Part shown: piece after piece, positions 9,175 through 17,070 of the stretch
Numbering within the stretch: the stretch's first letter is position 1
Layout: every line of letters begins with the position of its first letter
Notes under the pieces: model-generated
Databases searched by the model: none
Told to the model about the DNA's origin: nothing
What the model saw: the letters and a program-made list of their open reading frames with translations, nothing else
Program-made: the position numbers and the translations under genes
DNA from: Okeania sp. SIO2F4
GTDB lineage: Bacteria > Cyanobacteriota > Cyanobacteriia > Cyanobacteriales > Microcoleaceae
Length of the DNA: 38,975 nucleotides
Direction of reading: 5' to 3'
Assembly: GCF_010672385.1 (NCBI RefSeq)
Contig: NZ_JAAHGT010000020.1
Coordinates: 27,717 to 66,691, forward strand

Positions 9175-9263
9175 AAAGAGTTTCAATATCAATATTCAGA
9201 AAGTATTATCTACCATCCGGAGTAGGAAATAGAGATAATATCATACTATTTACATTTGAGATG

Positions 9264-9495
9264 TGACATCCTCCCCACCCTAAAGGCACAGGAATTCCTA
9301 CTGAGTAGTAACTCTTCGGCGGGTTAGCGCTTCACAGGGTGCTGCTACCTTGGCAGTAGTCTAACGCTTCCCTCCTGGTCTGTTTAATGTTTCGGATTGG
9401 CCACCCGCGACAACAATACTATAGATTATGTCTTCCTACTTAATCAATCAAAAAGTTGCTCTAGAAGAGCAAGGCTTCAGACCCAATTTTTCGGT
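9264..9495 (-). mobile_element. Eroded tnpB 3' end plus right end/omegaRNA region, copy 1
   Basis: On the minus strand, 9361-9435 is a short open frame containing VVAGGQSETLN, typical of the extreme C-terminus of IS605-group TnpB. It is followed by a conserved non-coding tract with GTAGCAGCACC and a terminal hairpin (GTGCCTTTAGGGTGGGGAGG) ending GATGTCAC at 9264. That is the layout of a TnpB element's 3' end, where the guide RNA scaffold overlaps the right end. The rest of tnpB is absent. Its outer edge carries CCCAATTTTTCGGT (about 9482-9495), a motif shared with other repeats in the window. Confidence 0.6.
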
Positions 9496-9555
9496 CAAAA
9501 AAAATAACAGTCTAGTTTCAGAAATCACATGGTAGATGGGGATCAAAAATGCTTA

Positions 9556-9928
9556 TTGACATCCTCCCCTGCCTTTAGGCAGAGGAATTCCTACCGAGCC
9601 CTAGATACTCGGCGAGTTGACATATCACCGGCTGCTGCTACCGTCAAGGTAGTCTTACAGTTGCCTCCAAGTCCATTTAGAGTCTCGGAATGCCCTCCCG
9701 CAACAAGAGCAAGAATTCTTATAGATGCTTATCTGTGCCTTCTCTTTTTGGCTCCTCATTGACCTGAAAGCTTCCCAAGTTCAGCTCTGAAGGTTAAGAA
9801 GTTTCGACAAACATCTTCTTTTCTAGAGTATTTATGAGACTTGGCGGGTACATAACTAATCTCATTATTAGCATACTATAGAAAGTCGCCCGCGCCTTGG
9901 CGAGGCTTTAAACCCAATTTTTCGGTAA
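9556..9928 (-). mobile_element. Eroded tnpB 3' end plus right end/omegaRNA region, copy 2
   Basis: Diverged paralogue of copy 1 in the same orientation. On the minus strand 9591-9728 stays open for 45 residues including LVAGGHSETLNGLGG and ends STRRVSRAR, a TnpB-type C-terminus, with a stop immediately upstream. The end hairpin GCCTAAAGGC (in the tract reading CAGAGGAATT on the plus strand) leads to GATGTCAA at 9556. The distal part ends TTTAAACCCAATTTTTCGGT near 9908-9925. No transposase or intact tnpB remains in the window, so guide-RNA function would need TnpB from elsewhere. Confidence 0.6.
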
Positions 9929-9984
9929 AGAAGCAAGATGCTCCCACTGTACCCTTGACCAAAATAATTACAATAAACCACCAT

Positions 9985-10342
9985 TACCGAATAATTGGTA
10001 ATTATTAATTATTAATTAAATAATTCAGCTTTACCAGCCTCCCCTTTCAAGGGGAAAAAAGCGGTCGAGGGATGGCGAGGTCTCCTCGCCATATCTAATC
10101 GACCAAGAGAGCGGTCGGAAAGCGGAGCATGAGCTTAGAATGGGATGGCGTTTCGCGGAGCGACTTGAATTGCGCACTTCGCAGCTCCTCTGTAAGAGGC
10201 AGCGGCTCTGTCAAGAGCGGGTCTCCTCGCTTGCCTCCAATCTCCCAAGAGAGAAGAAATAGTATTTCCTTGTATTCAATTCCCGAACGGTTTCAACCTT
10301 CTTGTAATTATCCATTATCCATTATCCATTATCCATTAATGA
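9985..10342 (-). repeat. Modular heptamer-armed repeat, copy A
   Basis: Longest copy of the family described under 12699-12945, in minus orientation. The ends are TTCGGTAA (at 9985) and TCATTAAT (at 10342). The outer arms are heptamer runs: ATTATTA/ATTAATT near 10000-10020 and TTATCCA repeated near 10308-10338. The core shares CCCCTTTCAAGGGGA, AAGCGGTC, GAGGTCTCCTCGCC, TTGCCTCCAATCTC and GGTTTCAACCTTCTTGTAATTA with other copies. It carries about 120 bp of extra GC-rich sequence near 10110-10220. Confidence 0.7.
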
Positions 10343-10427
10343 AAATGCACCACCACCGAAAAGTCTAATTTGTAATCAAACACAATCAAACTTTTAACTT
10401 TTAATTTTTAACTTTTGACTTAATTTA

Positions 10428-10746
10428 CGGGACTGGCGCGATTCGAACGCGCGACCTAGCGCTTCAGATTTGTGTGAGTTTCCCCACTCTCTGGACTATC
10501 CCTTCACCATAGCTCTCATAGCTTTAGGTGGTGGCCTAACGCTTAAGGATAATTTTAATTACTCCTTAAAACTCTAGTCTCTGCACCTTCTTTACCCATA
10601 ATCAGGTAAAGCTTGGCTCAAGATTACCTTATCTGTATAAAAGACTTAGGCTTCCTTGAGTTTGACCACATTCACTCACGGAGTTTCCTCACATGGTGCC
10701 CGATATTTCAGGAGGCGCTTGCTCTATCCATCTGAGCCACAGCCCC
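10428..10746 (-). tRNA. tRNA-Arg(CCU), split by a group I intron
   Basis: On the minus strand the 5' exon is 10746-10710 and the 3' exon 10464-10428, together 74 nt. Acceptor GGGGCTG pairs with CAGTCCC, the D stem is GCTC/GAGC, the anticodon stem AGCGC/GCGCT, and the T arm GCGCG-TTCGAAT-CGCGC. Loop positions 32-38 read CTCCTAA, giving anticodon CCU for arginine (AGG codons). The discriminator is G and CCA is not encoded. The intron sits directly after the anticodon, between positions 36 and 37. The exons fold only when the intron is removed, so the gene needs splicing. Confidence 0.93.
10465..10709 (-). ncRNA. Group I intron in tRNA-Arg(CCU)
   Basis: A 245-nt self-splicing candidate. The 5' splice site follows a U (the T of CCT) and the last intron base is G, as group I chemistry requires. 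Core elements in order on the minus strand are a P3/P4-like CTCAAGGAAGCCTAAG, a P6-side GGTAATCTTGAGCC, P7 5' strand with guanosine-binding site GTGCAGAGACTAGA, and P7 3' strand AAGGGATAGTCCAG. The length leaves no room for a homing endonuclease. Group I introns in tRNA-Arg(CCU) are known from some bacteria, including cyanobacteria. Self-splicing is inferred from the intact core. Confidence 0.88.
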
Positions 10747-11106
10747 ATTTATGGCTACAAGTCAGAAGTCAGAAGTCAGAAGTCAGAAGTAATCTCTGAT
10801 TATATATCTTAACCTCTGCTTTGACTGCTATAACCTCTAGCTTACAGAGCTTACAAAAAAAGCATTAGCAGTTAAGAATGCTTTTTATTTGATATACTCC
10901 CGACGTTGCGCCTACGCGAAAACGAGGGATTCTTCAGCCTGAAAAATTTGGCTGCTGTTTATACAGAGATGATGCTCTACCCCTGTTTTGATAATAATAT
11001 ATCATATTCTGGCTTTCGACACTGAATTGAAAATTACAGCGCGGGACTTCTTGAGAGGAGTGTTAAATATGGTAAAATCCTACTATATACAGGATTTTAA
11101 GATTAA
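10747..11106. other. 360-bp spacer upstream of tRNA-Arg
   Basis: AGTCAGA heptamers occur just after the tRNA (about 10758-10790). A hairpin with flanking T/A runs follows at 10857-10886. Near 10900-10945 a fragment with CTCCCGACG ... GAGGGATTCTT resembles the hairpin of a tnpB-element right end. No gene is seen: the frame at 10988-11179 runs through the MITE and has no family resemblance. Confidence 0.45.
10857..10886. terminator. Bidirectional hairpin terminator candidate
   Basis: AAAAAGCATT (10857-10866) and AATGCTTTTT (10877-10886) form a perfect 10-bp stem with a 10-nt loop and A/T runs on both sides. Only chlP (ends at 11286) points toward it from the right, so it may be the distal terminator of chlP, now separated from it by a MITE insertion. 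Confidence 0.6.
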
Positions 11107-11198
11107 TATGACTTACGCACCAGACCATATATATAGCGTTAAAAACCATAACGTTATAGTTTTTGAACTCTATATATAGTAGCTTTGCGTAAGTCCTG
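11107..11198. mobile_element. MITE, CAGGACTTACGC family, copy 1 (degenerate left end)
   Basis: 92 bp ending GCGTAAGTCCTG at 11198; the left end reads TATGACTTACGC. Flanked by a perfect 5-bp duplication ATTAA (11102-11106 and 11199-11203). The interior has a long AT-rich inverted repeat (ATATATAGCGTTAAAAA ... TTTGAACTCTATATATAG). It has no coding capacity. Confidence 0.75.
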
Positions 11199-11285
11199 AT
11201 TAATTTAATTAACTGTAGGGAGTTTGGAGAGCAAACCACCTACAGAATTAAAGCTAATAGCTGAATGCTAAAAGCTGATAGCTAA

Positions 11286-12506
11286 TTAAGGAGCTAAAGC
11301 ATGACCCCGGAGCATACTACCAATAGTTTTAGCAGTAATCTTCATTTGAACTAAAGGATTAGCAGGTACGACAGTTTTGTACAAATAACTATCAAAAGTT
11401 AATTTCTGTACATCCCGGTCAGCACACATTTCTACAAATGCCTCGCGAGTAGCATCAGAACGATAGAATACTGTCTGTAAAATATCCAATACTTTATAAG
11501 TCATGCCATATTTCTTATCCCACCGCTTCAGATAAAGTTTCAAATCTGCTTCAGTCGGGACAATAGCACCATTATTAGAAGTCTCAACAATAGTTTCAGC
11601 ACACATCCGAGCAGACTTAGCTGCAAAATAGATACCTTCACCAGAAGACTTAGTAACAGTACCCGCAGCATCTCCTACTAGAGCAACTCTACCACGAACC
11701 CGATGGGGGCGAGGATGTTCGGGAATGGGGTGAGCTTCTACCTTGATAATTTCCCCACCTTCGAGGCGTTTAGCTGCACGAGCGCGAATACCTGCTTGTA
11801 ACTGTTTAATTCTGGCCTGGTTAGGTTTCATTGTGCCAGTACCTACAGCAACGTGGTCATATTTGGGGAAGACCCAAGCGTAGAAGTCTGGGGAAACATC
11901 ATCTCCCACATACATTTCTGCTAGGTCTTCATAATATGCCATGAGATGGTCAGGGAGACGAATACGCTCTTGGAAGGCGATCGCGTAATTATAATCTCCT
12001 GCATCAATAGCTTTAGCTACACGGGAGTTTGCCCCATCAGCTCCAATAACTAAATCCACTTTTAAGGTTTTGGCTGTTCCTTGAATATCTCCTTCTGAAT
12101 GGTCAGAGTAATGGATAGTGTAGGGGTCTCTATCATTAGTAGGAAGATCCAGTTTATAAACTGTGCCATTAATTAGGTTAGCTCCTAGGGAAGCTGCTCG
12201 GTCTCTGAGGAAGCCGTCTAATACTTCCCGACGGCACATACCTATATATTCATCTTGTTTTTCTATATGGATATCTACCTCAACATTGGAGGGAGATATC
12301 ATTTTCATTTTTCTCACCCGGCGATCGATAATTTCTGGTGGTAGCTCAAATTCACTAACCATGCAGAGGGGAATAGCTCCACCGCAAGGTTTGGCGTTAT
12401 CTAGTTTACGTTCAAATAAATAAGTTTCAATGCCTGCTTTTACTAAGGTCTCGGCAGCAGAGGAACCCGCTGGACCAGAACCAACAACAGCAACCCTTAA
12501 AGTCAA
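11286..12506 (-). CDS. chlP: Geranylgeranyl reductase ChlP
   Basis: ChlP reduces the geranylgeranyl group to phytyl for chlorophyll and tocopherol synthesis, using NADPH. From L12 of the longer frame the protein has 406 residues, the usual cyanobacterial length. It begins (M)TLRVAVVGSGPAGSSAAETL with the GxGxxG FAD-binding fold. Family blocks CGGAIPLCMVSEF, VIGADGANSRVAKA, and GRVALVGDAAGTVTKSSGEGIYFA (second FAD contact) follow. I chose the TTG start at 12506 because AAGGAG lies 7 nt upstream (12514-12519) and homologues begin here. The ATG at 12539 adds 11 unlikely basic residues. The gene is monocistronic, with a long repeat-filled upstream region. Confidence 0.95.
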   Translation of the reverse strand: MTLRVAVVGSGPAGSSAAETLVKAGIETYLFERKLDNAKPCGGAIPLCMVSEFELPPEIIDRRVRKMKMISPSNVEVDIHIEKQDEYIGMCRREVLDGFLRDRAASLGANLINGTVYKLDLPTNDRDPYTIHYSDHSEGDIQGTAKTLKVDLVIGADGANSRVAKAIDAGDYNYAIAFQERIRLPDHLMAYYEDLAEMYVGDDVSPDFYAWVFPKYDHVAVGTGTMKPNQARIKQLQAGIRARAAKRLEGGEIIKVEAHPIPEHPRPHRVRGRVALVGDAAGTVTKSSGEGIYFAAKSARMCAETIVETSNNGAIVPTEADLKLYLKRWDKKYGMTYKVLDILQTVFYRSDATREAFVEMCADRDVQKLTFDSYLYKTVVPANPLVQMKITAKTIGSMLRGHALAP

Positions 12507-12513
12507 AGGTCTT

Positions 12514-12519
12514 CTCCTT
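12514..12519 (-). promoter_or_regulatory. Ribosome-binding site deciding the chlP TTG start
   Basis: AAGGAG on the minus strand, 7 nt before TTG at 12506. It lies inside the longer frame from 12539, which supports initiation at TTG. Confidence 0.75.
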
Positions 12520-12698
12520 AATCTTTTTTCTATATACAAATTGGGATGGTATCACGGACTTAGGTCTCGTAGTTGATTTTGTCAGGGTATGTAAAGAAAA
12601 TGCAACAGACTTTAATATTTTGATACTAAATTGGCAGGAGTCAGGAGACAGGAGACAGGAGACAGGAGTTAGGAGTTAGGAGTTAGGGGAGGTAGGAT

Positions 12699-12945
12699 TC
12701 ATTAATGGATAATGGATAATGGATAATGGATAATGGATAATTACAAGAAGGTTGAAACCGTTACGGAATTAAATACAAGGAAATACTGTTTCTTCTCTCT
12801 TGAGAGATTGGAGGCAAGCGAGGAGACCTCGCCATCCCATCCTTCGGAATGCTCCGCTTTCCGACCGCTTTTTTCCCCTATCCAAGGGGAGGCTGGTAAA
12901 GCTGAATTATTTAATTAATAATTAATAATTATTAATTATTCGGTA
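12699..12945 (+). repeat. Modular heptamer-armed repeat, copy B (reference)
   Basis: The left end is TCATTAAT followed by GGATAAT heptamers. The core then holds TTACAAGAAGGTTGAAACCG, TTACGGAATT, CTTGAGAGATTGGAGGC, GAGGAGACCTCGCC and GACCGCTTTTTTCCCCTATCC with AAGGGGAGGCT. The right arm is an AATTAATA/ATTATTA run ending TTCGGTAA. Copies: A 9985-10342 (minus), C 13632-13845, D 31371-31527, E 33505-33658 (minus), and half copy F 25296-25334. Copies differ by loss or gain of inner modules and heptamer count. No terminal inverted repeat or coding frame was found. Confidence 0.75.
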
Positions 12946-13144
12946 AGAATTGTCCCAAGATTGTTCTGCTTAACTCTTGCCTAAAATACTAACTTTTGGA
13001 GCGTTTCAGCCTGAAACAGGCGCATTTTCTTCGACAAAAAAAATGCTAAAGTCTTTATATATCAATCCTTTTAGATAGTTTCAGCTAGCTCTAATTACCT
13101 CTTATTTTTAAGAAGAGGATTGGTTCAAATGAAAACCTCTGTAA

Positions 13145-13237
13145 CAGGACTTGCGCATAACCACCACATCTAGCAGGGGCATCTATGGGAATCACCCCTA
13201 CAGATAGGGTATAATTCAAGATTTTGCGTAAGTCCTG
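13145..13237. mobile_element. MITE, CAGGACTTACGC family, copy 2
   Basis: 93 bp running from CAGGACTTGCGCA to TTTTGCGTAAGTCCTG, flanked by a perfect 5-bp duplication TGTAA (13140-13144 and 13238-13242). The interior contains GGGGCATCTATGGGAATCACC, also found in copy 3, so the two are close relatives. Confidence 0.85.
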
Positions 13238-13631
13238 TGTAATTCTAAATTCTAAATTCTAAATCAGAAATTGTGCATCTTTTCTGCTAAAGTACACTAA
13301 AAATTGGGTATTTATTTGGATATGCTCTGAATTTGAAGCTGAATATACGATTAATTTTTTAGAGGAGACAGGGAATTGAGAATTGAGAATTAGGAATTAG
13401 GAGGAATAAATATTGACAAATATTTGTCTGTTTTAAATCTAGAAAGATATGTACCAAACATCTCTATATTTACCAGATTTCAATTGTTTAAAGTCTTAGT
13501 GCTTTTAGATTTTAGTCACTATTTAGGGTTTGCTTATGGAAGTATGCATGGTTGAGGTAGGGAGTAGGGAGTAGGGGCATCTATGCGAATCGCCCGTACA
13601 GGAGTAGTGAAGAGTCAAGAGGAATAGGGAT

Positions 13632-13845
13632 TCATTAATTGATAATTGATAATGGATAATTGATAATTACAAGAAGGTTAAAACCGTTACGGAATTGAAG
13701 ATTGGGAAATATCATTTCTTCTCAAGGGGAGATTGGAGGCAAGCGAGGAAACCTCGCCATCCAAGGACCGCTTTTTTCCCCTATCCAAGGGGAGGCTTTA
13801 AACCACAATTATTTAATTAACAATTAATAATTAATAATTCGGTAA
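13632..13845 (+). repeat. Modular heptamer-armed repeat, copy C
   Basis: TCATTAATTGATAATTG left arm, ACAAGAAGGTTAAAACCG and GAGATTGGAGGCAAGCGAGG core, CCCCTATCCAAGGGGAGGCT hairpin, then TTTAAACCACAATTATTTAA and an ending ATTCGGTAA. It lacks the CCTTCGGAATGCTCCG module found in copy B. Confidence 0.7.
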
Positions 13846-14232
13846 GAGAGGAGGTACTCGGAAAAATTATCCCTTGATTTTTCTGTCCAACTCTTACCTA
13901 AAATACTAACTTTTTGAGCCTTATCAGGCAAAAATATATTACTTTTGGCAACCTAAAAATGCTTTTACCATTAGAATGTCAATGCTTTTAGATTTAACCA
14001 GCAAGCCCTATTTAATTTCTTAATACTTATTTGACAAACAGTTTATAAGTGATAGGAAAAGAGTAGAAACATTTAAAAACTACACAAGTCATTCGTTTTG
14101 TGATTTTTTCAGCAAACCCCAAAGTAAAATTATAGTTTGCACCTCCTGTAAAACTTTCTTGGCGATCGCTAGTTTCATTCAATAAAGCCATCTAAGAACG
14201 AGAAAACCCACCAAAAAATCCAAACTAAAAGA

Positions 14233-15732
14233 ATGAAACTACAGCCGGAAAAAAAGTTATTTGTAGTCGGTATAGCAATATTTACAGATAATTTTCAGCA
14301 GTTAGAAGAATTTTTTCTTAATCTGCCGGACAAGATAAATGCTGCATTTATAATATTACTCCACACTCAATCTCCTAATTTCATCATTCGATTGACTCAA
14401 CTCCTAGAAGAAAAAACTCCCTCAAAAGTCTATACAATAGAAAATGAGACAGTTATTCTCTCCAATAGTTTCTATGTTCTGGCAGCCACAGAAGACAAAT
14501 ATCTACAGCTAGAAAATTGCATTCTACGTTTACTAGACAATCCTCCAGAGTCTGACACCCCCATCAATAGCTTTTTCAAGTCCCTAGCTCAAGAATGGGG
14601 AGAGCAAGTTGTTGCTATTCTCATTGCAGGTAATCAGAATGATGGCCAAGAAGGGTTGAGAGCCATTAACAAAGCTAATGGCATATCCCTAGCCCAAGCT
14701 TCAGAAACAGGCAACTTTACGAATGTGTCTACTAATGCCATTTCCTCGGAGTTAGTTGAGGAAATCTTATCTCCAAGAGAACTTGCTCAATTTGTGTATC
14801 AGATTGTGGAGTGGGGAAGAAATCCATTATTCTCTCAAGAGAATCAAAAAGGAGAATTATCATTAGTTATCCCTGAAGAACTACAAGAAATATTAAGTAT
14901 CCTCTACAGAACTCAGGAAATAGATTTTTCTTATTACAAAACTTCTACTCTCAGCCGTCGCATTATTCATCGCTGCGCTCTGTCACGATACGGAAAGCTA
15001 GAAAATTATATTCATTACCTGACAAATTCTTCAGAGGAACAAAAAATACTTTGCCAAGATTTGCTGATCGGTGCTACCTCATTTTGGCGAGACCCTCCAG
15101 CATGGGAATATTTAAAGACAGAAATTTTTCCCCAAATCGTAAATAGGATTCAACAGGAAGAAAAACAACTGTGTATTTGGGTCTGTGCTTGTGCAACTGG
15201 AGAAGAAGCTTATTCAATGGCAATACTGGTTAATGAAGCTATACTGCAAACGAGTAAATCTCTCAATGTGAAAATTTTTGCCACTGACATAGATACTAAT
15301 GCTCTAGAAACTGCTGCCAGGGGAATTTATCCAGAAAATATTGCCGCTCATGTGCCTCAAGAATACCTACAAAAATATTTTCATCATGAATTAAATAGTT
15401 ATCAGGTAAAGCGATCGCTACGGGAAATACTAATATTTGCTCCTCACGACCTGACCAAAAATCCTGGTTTTTCCCAAAGTTCTTGTAATATTTCCTCTAC
15501 TCCTACAGACTCGACTTTACCAATATCTAGTTTATCTCCAGAAATCTTAAGTTTTATGGGTAAAGATTTTTGCTCTGAACTCCACATAGCAGCTATTAGC
15601 TGTAACTCTCAGGAAGTCATTTCTTTATTAGAGCAAATTCCAGAGTCACACCAGCAAATCAAAGAAACTTTGCTCAAATTGGCTAATGAGTATTGGTTGG
15701 ATATCATTGCAGAATTAGGAGAAGAGGAATAG
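14233..15732 (+). CDS. CheB-CheR fusion, internally deleted, with a hybrid-kinase-like tail
   Basis: 499 residues. 1-195 resemble a CheB methylesterase domain (VVGIAIFTDNFQQLEEFF, LLHTQSPNF, AGNQNDGQEGLRAI). The GxSxGG nucleophile motif is replaced by IFTDN, so esterase activity is unlikely. 215-270 resemble the CheR N-terminal domain, and 275-415 the SAM-dependent methyltransferase (TSFWRDPPAWEYL, CACATGEEAYSMA, IFATDIDTNALETA, IFAPHDLTKNPGFS). The fold stops where CheR continues SCRNxLIYL. The remaining ~80 residues (LHIAAISCNSQEVISLLEQIP ... LLKLANEYWLDIIAEL) resemble the helical tail that ends many cyanobacterial hybrid kinases. Full CheB-CheR-PAS-kinase-receiver proteins exceed 1000 residues, so I infer a large in-frame deletion joining head to tail. 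No other chemotaxis gene is nearby. Confidence 0.75.
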   Translation: MKLQPEKKLFVVGIAIFTDNFQQLEEFFLNLPDKINAAFIILLHTQSPNFIIRLTQLLEEKTPSKVYTIENETVILSNSFYVLAATEDKYLQLENCILRLLDNPPESDTPINSFFKSLAQEWGEQVVAILIAGNQNDGQEGLRAINKANGISLAQASETGNFTNVSTNAISSELVEEILSPRELAQFVYQIVEWGRNPLFSQENQKGELSLVIPEELQEILSILYRTQEIDFSYYKTSTLSRRIIHRCALSRYGKLENYIHYLTNSSEEQKILCQDLLIGATSFWRDPPAWEYLKTEIFPQIVNRIQQEEKQLCIWVCACATGEEAYSMAILVNEAILQTSKSLNVKIFATDIDTNALETAARGIYPENIAAHVPQEYLQKYFHHELNSYQVKRSLREILIFAPHDLTKNPGFSQSSCNISSTPTDSTLPISSLSPEILSFMGKDFCSELHIAAISCNSQEVISLLEQIPESHQQIKETLLKLANEYWLDIIAELGEEE

Positions 15733-15738
15733 GATGAT

Positions 15739-15981
15739 GTGGAAGGAGCGCCAGAATTAATTCTGGAAATTGCTGTGAGTAGTGTTTCTCTTGATGTGGA
15801 TGATCAGCTCAAACAGGACTTACGCAAAATATGGAATTATACGCCATCTGTAGGGGCGATTCCCATAGATGCCCCTACTAGATATGGCGCTTGGAGCGTA
15901 AGTCCTGTCAAAGTTTATTGTCAAAATCAAGTTCAAGAGTATTTAGTTTGGCGTTGGAGCCAAGTATTTAAAATTTATTAA
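15739..15981 (+). pseudogene. Uma2/DUF820 C-terminal fragment carrying an in-frame MITE
   Basis: Residues GAPELILEIAVSSVSLDVDDQLK and KVYCQNQVQEYLVWRW are the C-terminal core of a Uma2-type PD-(D/E)XK protein, nearly the same as the neighbour at 16366-16480. The segment between them, QDLRKIW ... WSVSPV, is translated from the MITE at 15814-15907. Element plus duplicated target is 99 bp, so the frame stays open. The N-terminal half, including the PD motif, is missing. The fragment begins 6 bp after the CheB-CheR stop, so it is probably not a working nuclease. Confidence 0.8.
15814..15907. mobile_element. MITE, CAGGACTTACGC family, copy 3, in frame within a Uma2 fragment
   Basis: 94 bp between CAGGACTTACGCAAAA and GCGTAAGTCCTG, flanked by the perfect 5-bp duplication TCAAA (15809-15813 and 15908-15912). 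Removing element plus one duplication restores the Uma2 reading LDVDDQLK-VYCQNQVQEY, matching the neighbouring paralogue. This gives direct evidence of both insertion site and boundaries. Confidence 0.92.
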
Positions 15982-16013
15982 AATGTAATTTATAAGGCGA
16001 TGAGGCGAAAATT

Positions 16014-16700
16014 ATGACAAGTAAATTGAAAAATAGAGTATTAATGTCAACAATTCCTACCCTAGAAAATGGCGATCGCCTAACTAGAATAGAATTTGAA
16101 AATCGTTACAGCAAGTCAAATATAAAAAAAGCAGAATTAATTGAGGGAATAGTTTATATGGCTTCTCCTTTACGAATTACAAAACATGGTAATCCTCATG
16201 CACGAATTATGACTTGGTTGGGCATTTATTGGTCAGCAACTCCAGGTATAGAACTTGGAGATAATTCTACTGTTCGTTTGGATGGAGATAATGAACCTCA
16301 ACCAGATGCTTTGCTCAGAATTGAAAATGGTGGGCAGTCAATTATTAGTGAGGATGGGTATGTGGAAGGAGCGCCAGAATTAATAGTATAAATTGCTGCT
16401 AGTAGTGTTTCTCTTGATGTAAATGATAAGCTAAAAGTTTATCGTCGTAATCAAGTTCAAGAGTATTTAGTTTGGCGAGTTGAGGATGGAGAAATTGATT
16501 GGTTTCGGTTAAAATCAGGGGAATATATTCAGCTTCAACCTAATTCATAAGGCATAACTTATAGTGAAATTTTTCCAGGGTTATGGTTAGATAAAACTGC
16601 TTTATTAACAGGAAATTTAATGAAAGTTATTGAAGTAGTACAACTGGGGTTAGCTACAGTAGAACATCAAAATTTTGTGGATAATTTGGGCAGTTCATAA
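16014..16700 (+). pseudogene. Uma2/DUF820 family gene with two in-frame stops
   Basis: One frame runs 16014-16700, interrupted by TAA at 16389-16391 and by a second TAA near 16547-16549. The joined product of about 228 residues has the Uma2 pattern: LTRIEFENRYSKSNIKKAELIEG, VRLDGDNEPQPDALLRI (PD-type acidic motif), EGAPELIV-stop-IAASS, LKVYRRNQVQEYLVW and FPGLWLDKTALLTG. Uma2 proteins are PD-(D/E)XK-fold putative nucleases, abundant in cyanobacteria and of unsettled role. The first stop sits where ELIVEI-type homologues have the second acidic residue of the motif, and a GAA-to-TAA change would explain it. The start may instead be the ATG ten codons in (MSTIPTLENGDRL). Confidence 0.82.
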
Positions 16701-16799
16701 GGTGGAAAAATGTTTATTTATCTATAACTTATAGTTAAGCTGTTTTTGTCTATCAAAAGCGAGTCTATTTGTGTGGGTAAATTTGAGCAAATTAATACC

Positions 16800-16890
16800 T
16801 CTTCCCCGACCCCTCTCCTACAAGGAGAGGGGAGAAATATTCTCCCCCTTCCCTGGTAGGGAAGGGGGTTGGGGGGTTAGGTTTTTTTTC
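16800..16890. repeat. Double-hairpin repeat, copy 1
   Basis: Two adjacent stems, CCCCTCTCCT-ACA-AGGAGAGGGG and CCCCCTTCCCT-GGT-AGGGAAGGGGG, followed by TTGGGGGGTTAGG. Copies at 23071-23152 and (inverted) 34914-35008 keep the stems while the loops vary. This type is frequent in cyanobacterial spacers. Confidence 0.65.
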
Positions 16891-16923
16891 TGAAAATTTT
16901 AGTCTGACTCCAGTAGTCCAGTA

Positions 16924-17070
16924 GTGGATTGTTTCATCTTAAATGGTGCAATAGAAAAGTGTCTGGAGATTGCTATCCTTACGGACTGCTTCGCAAACAC
17001 TGTCGTTTGCTATCGCAAAGCTGCGCTTTTCATGTCGCGGAGCGAAACGCAATGACAAATCTAATGCACT
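16924..17070. repeat. Dispersed repeat paired with 32993-33115 (inverted)
   Basis: GTTTCATCTTAAATG, GCAATAGAAAAGTGTCTGG, AGATTGCTATCCTTACGGAC, TGCTTCGCAAACACTGTC and GCAATGACAAATCTAATGCA recur in reverse complement at 32993-33115. This copy has about 40 bp of extra GC-rich sequence near 17003-17045. Confidence 0.7.

Larger units (their letters stand above)
12507..14232. other. 1.7-kb gene-free region rich in mobile repeats
   Basis: Contents in order: GGAGACA/GGAGTTA heptamer runs (about 12636-12690), modular repeat copy B (12699-12945), a MITE (13145-13237), GGAGTAG heptamers (about 13556-13610), and modular repeat copy C (13632-13845). A HIP1 site GGCGATCGC stands at 14160. Short frames inside copy B are repeat sequence. 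No decayed gene was recognised between them. Confidence 0.6.

Noticed and set aside
10129-10368. 79-codon frame between tnpB scars and the tRNA
   Set aside because: It lies inside modular repeat copy A and ends in the TTATCCA heptamers.
12699-13845. Heptamer runs as a CRISPR array
   Set aside because: Units are 7 bp and contiguous with no spacers; no cas genes are present.
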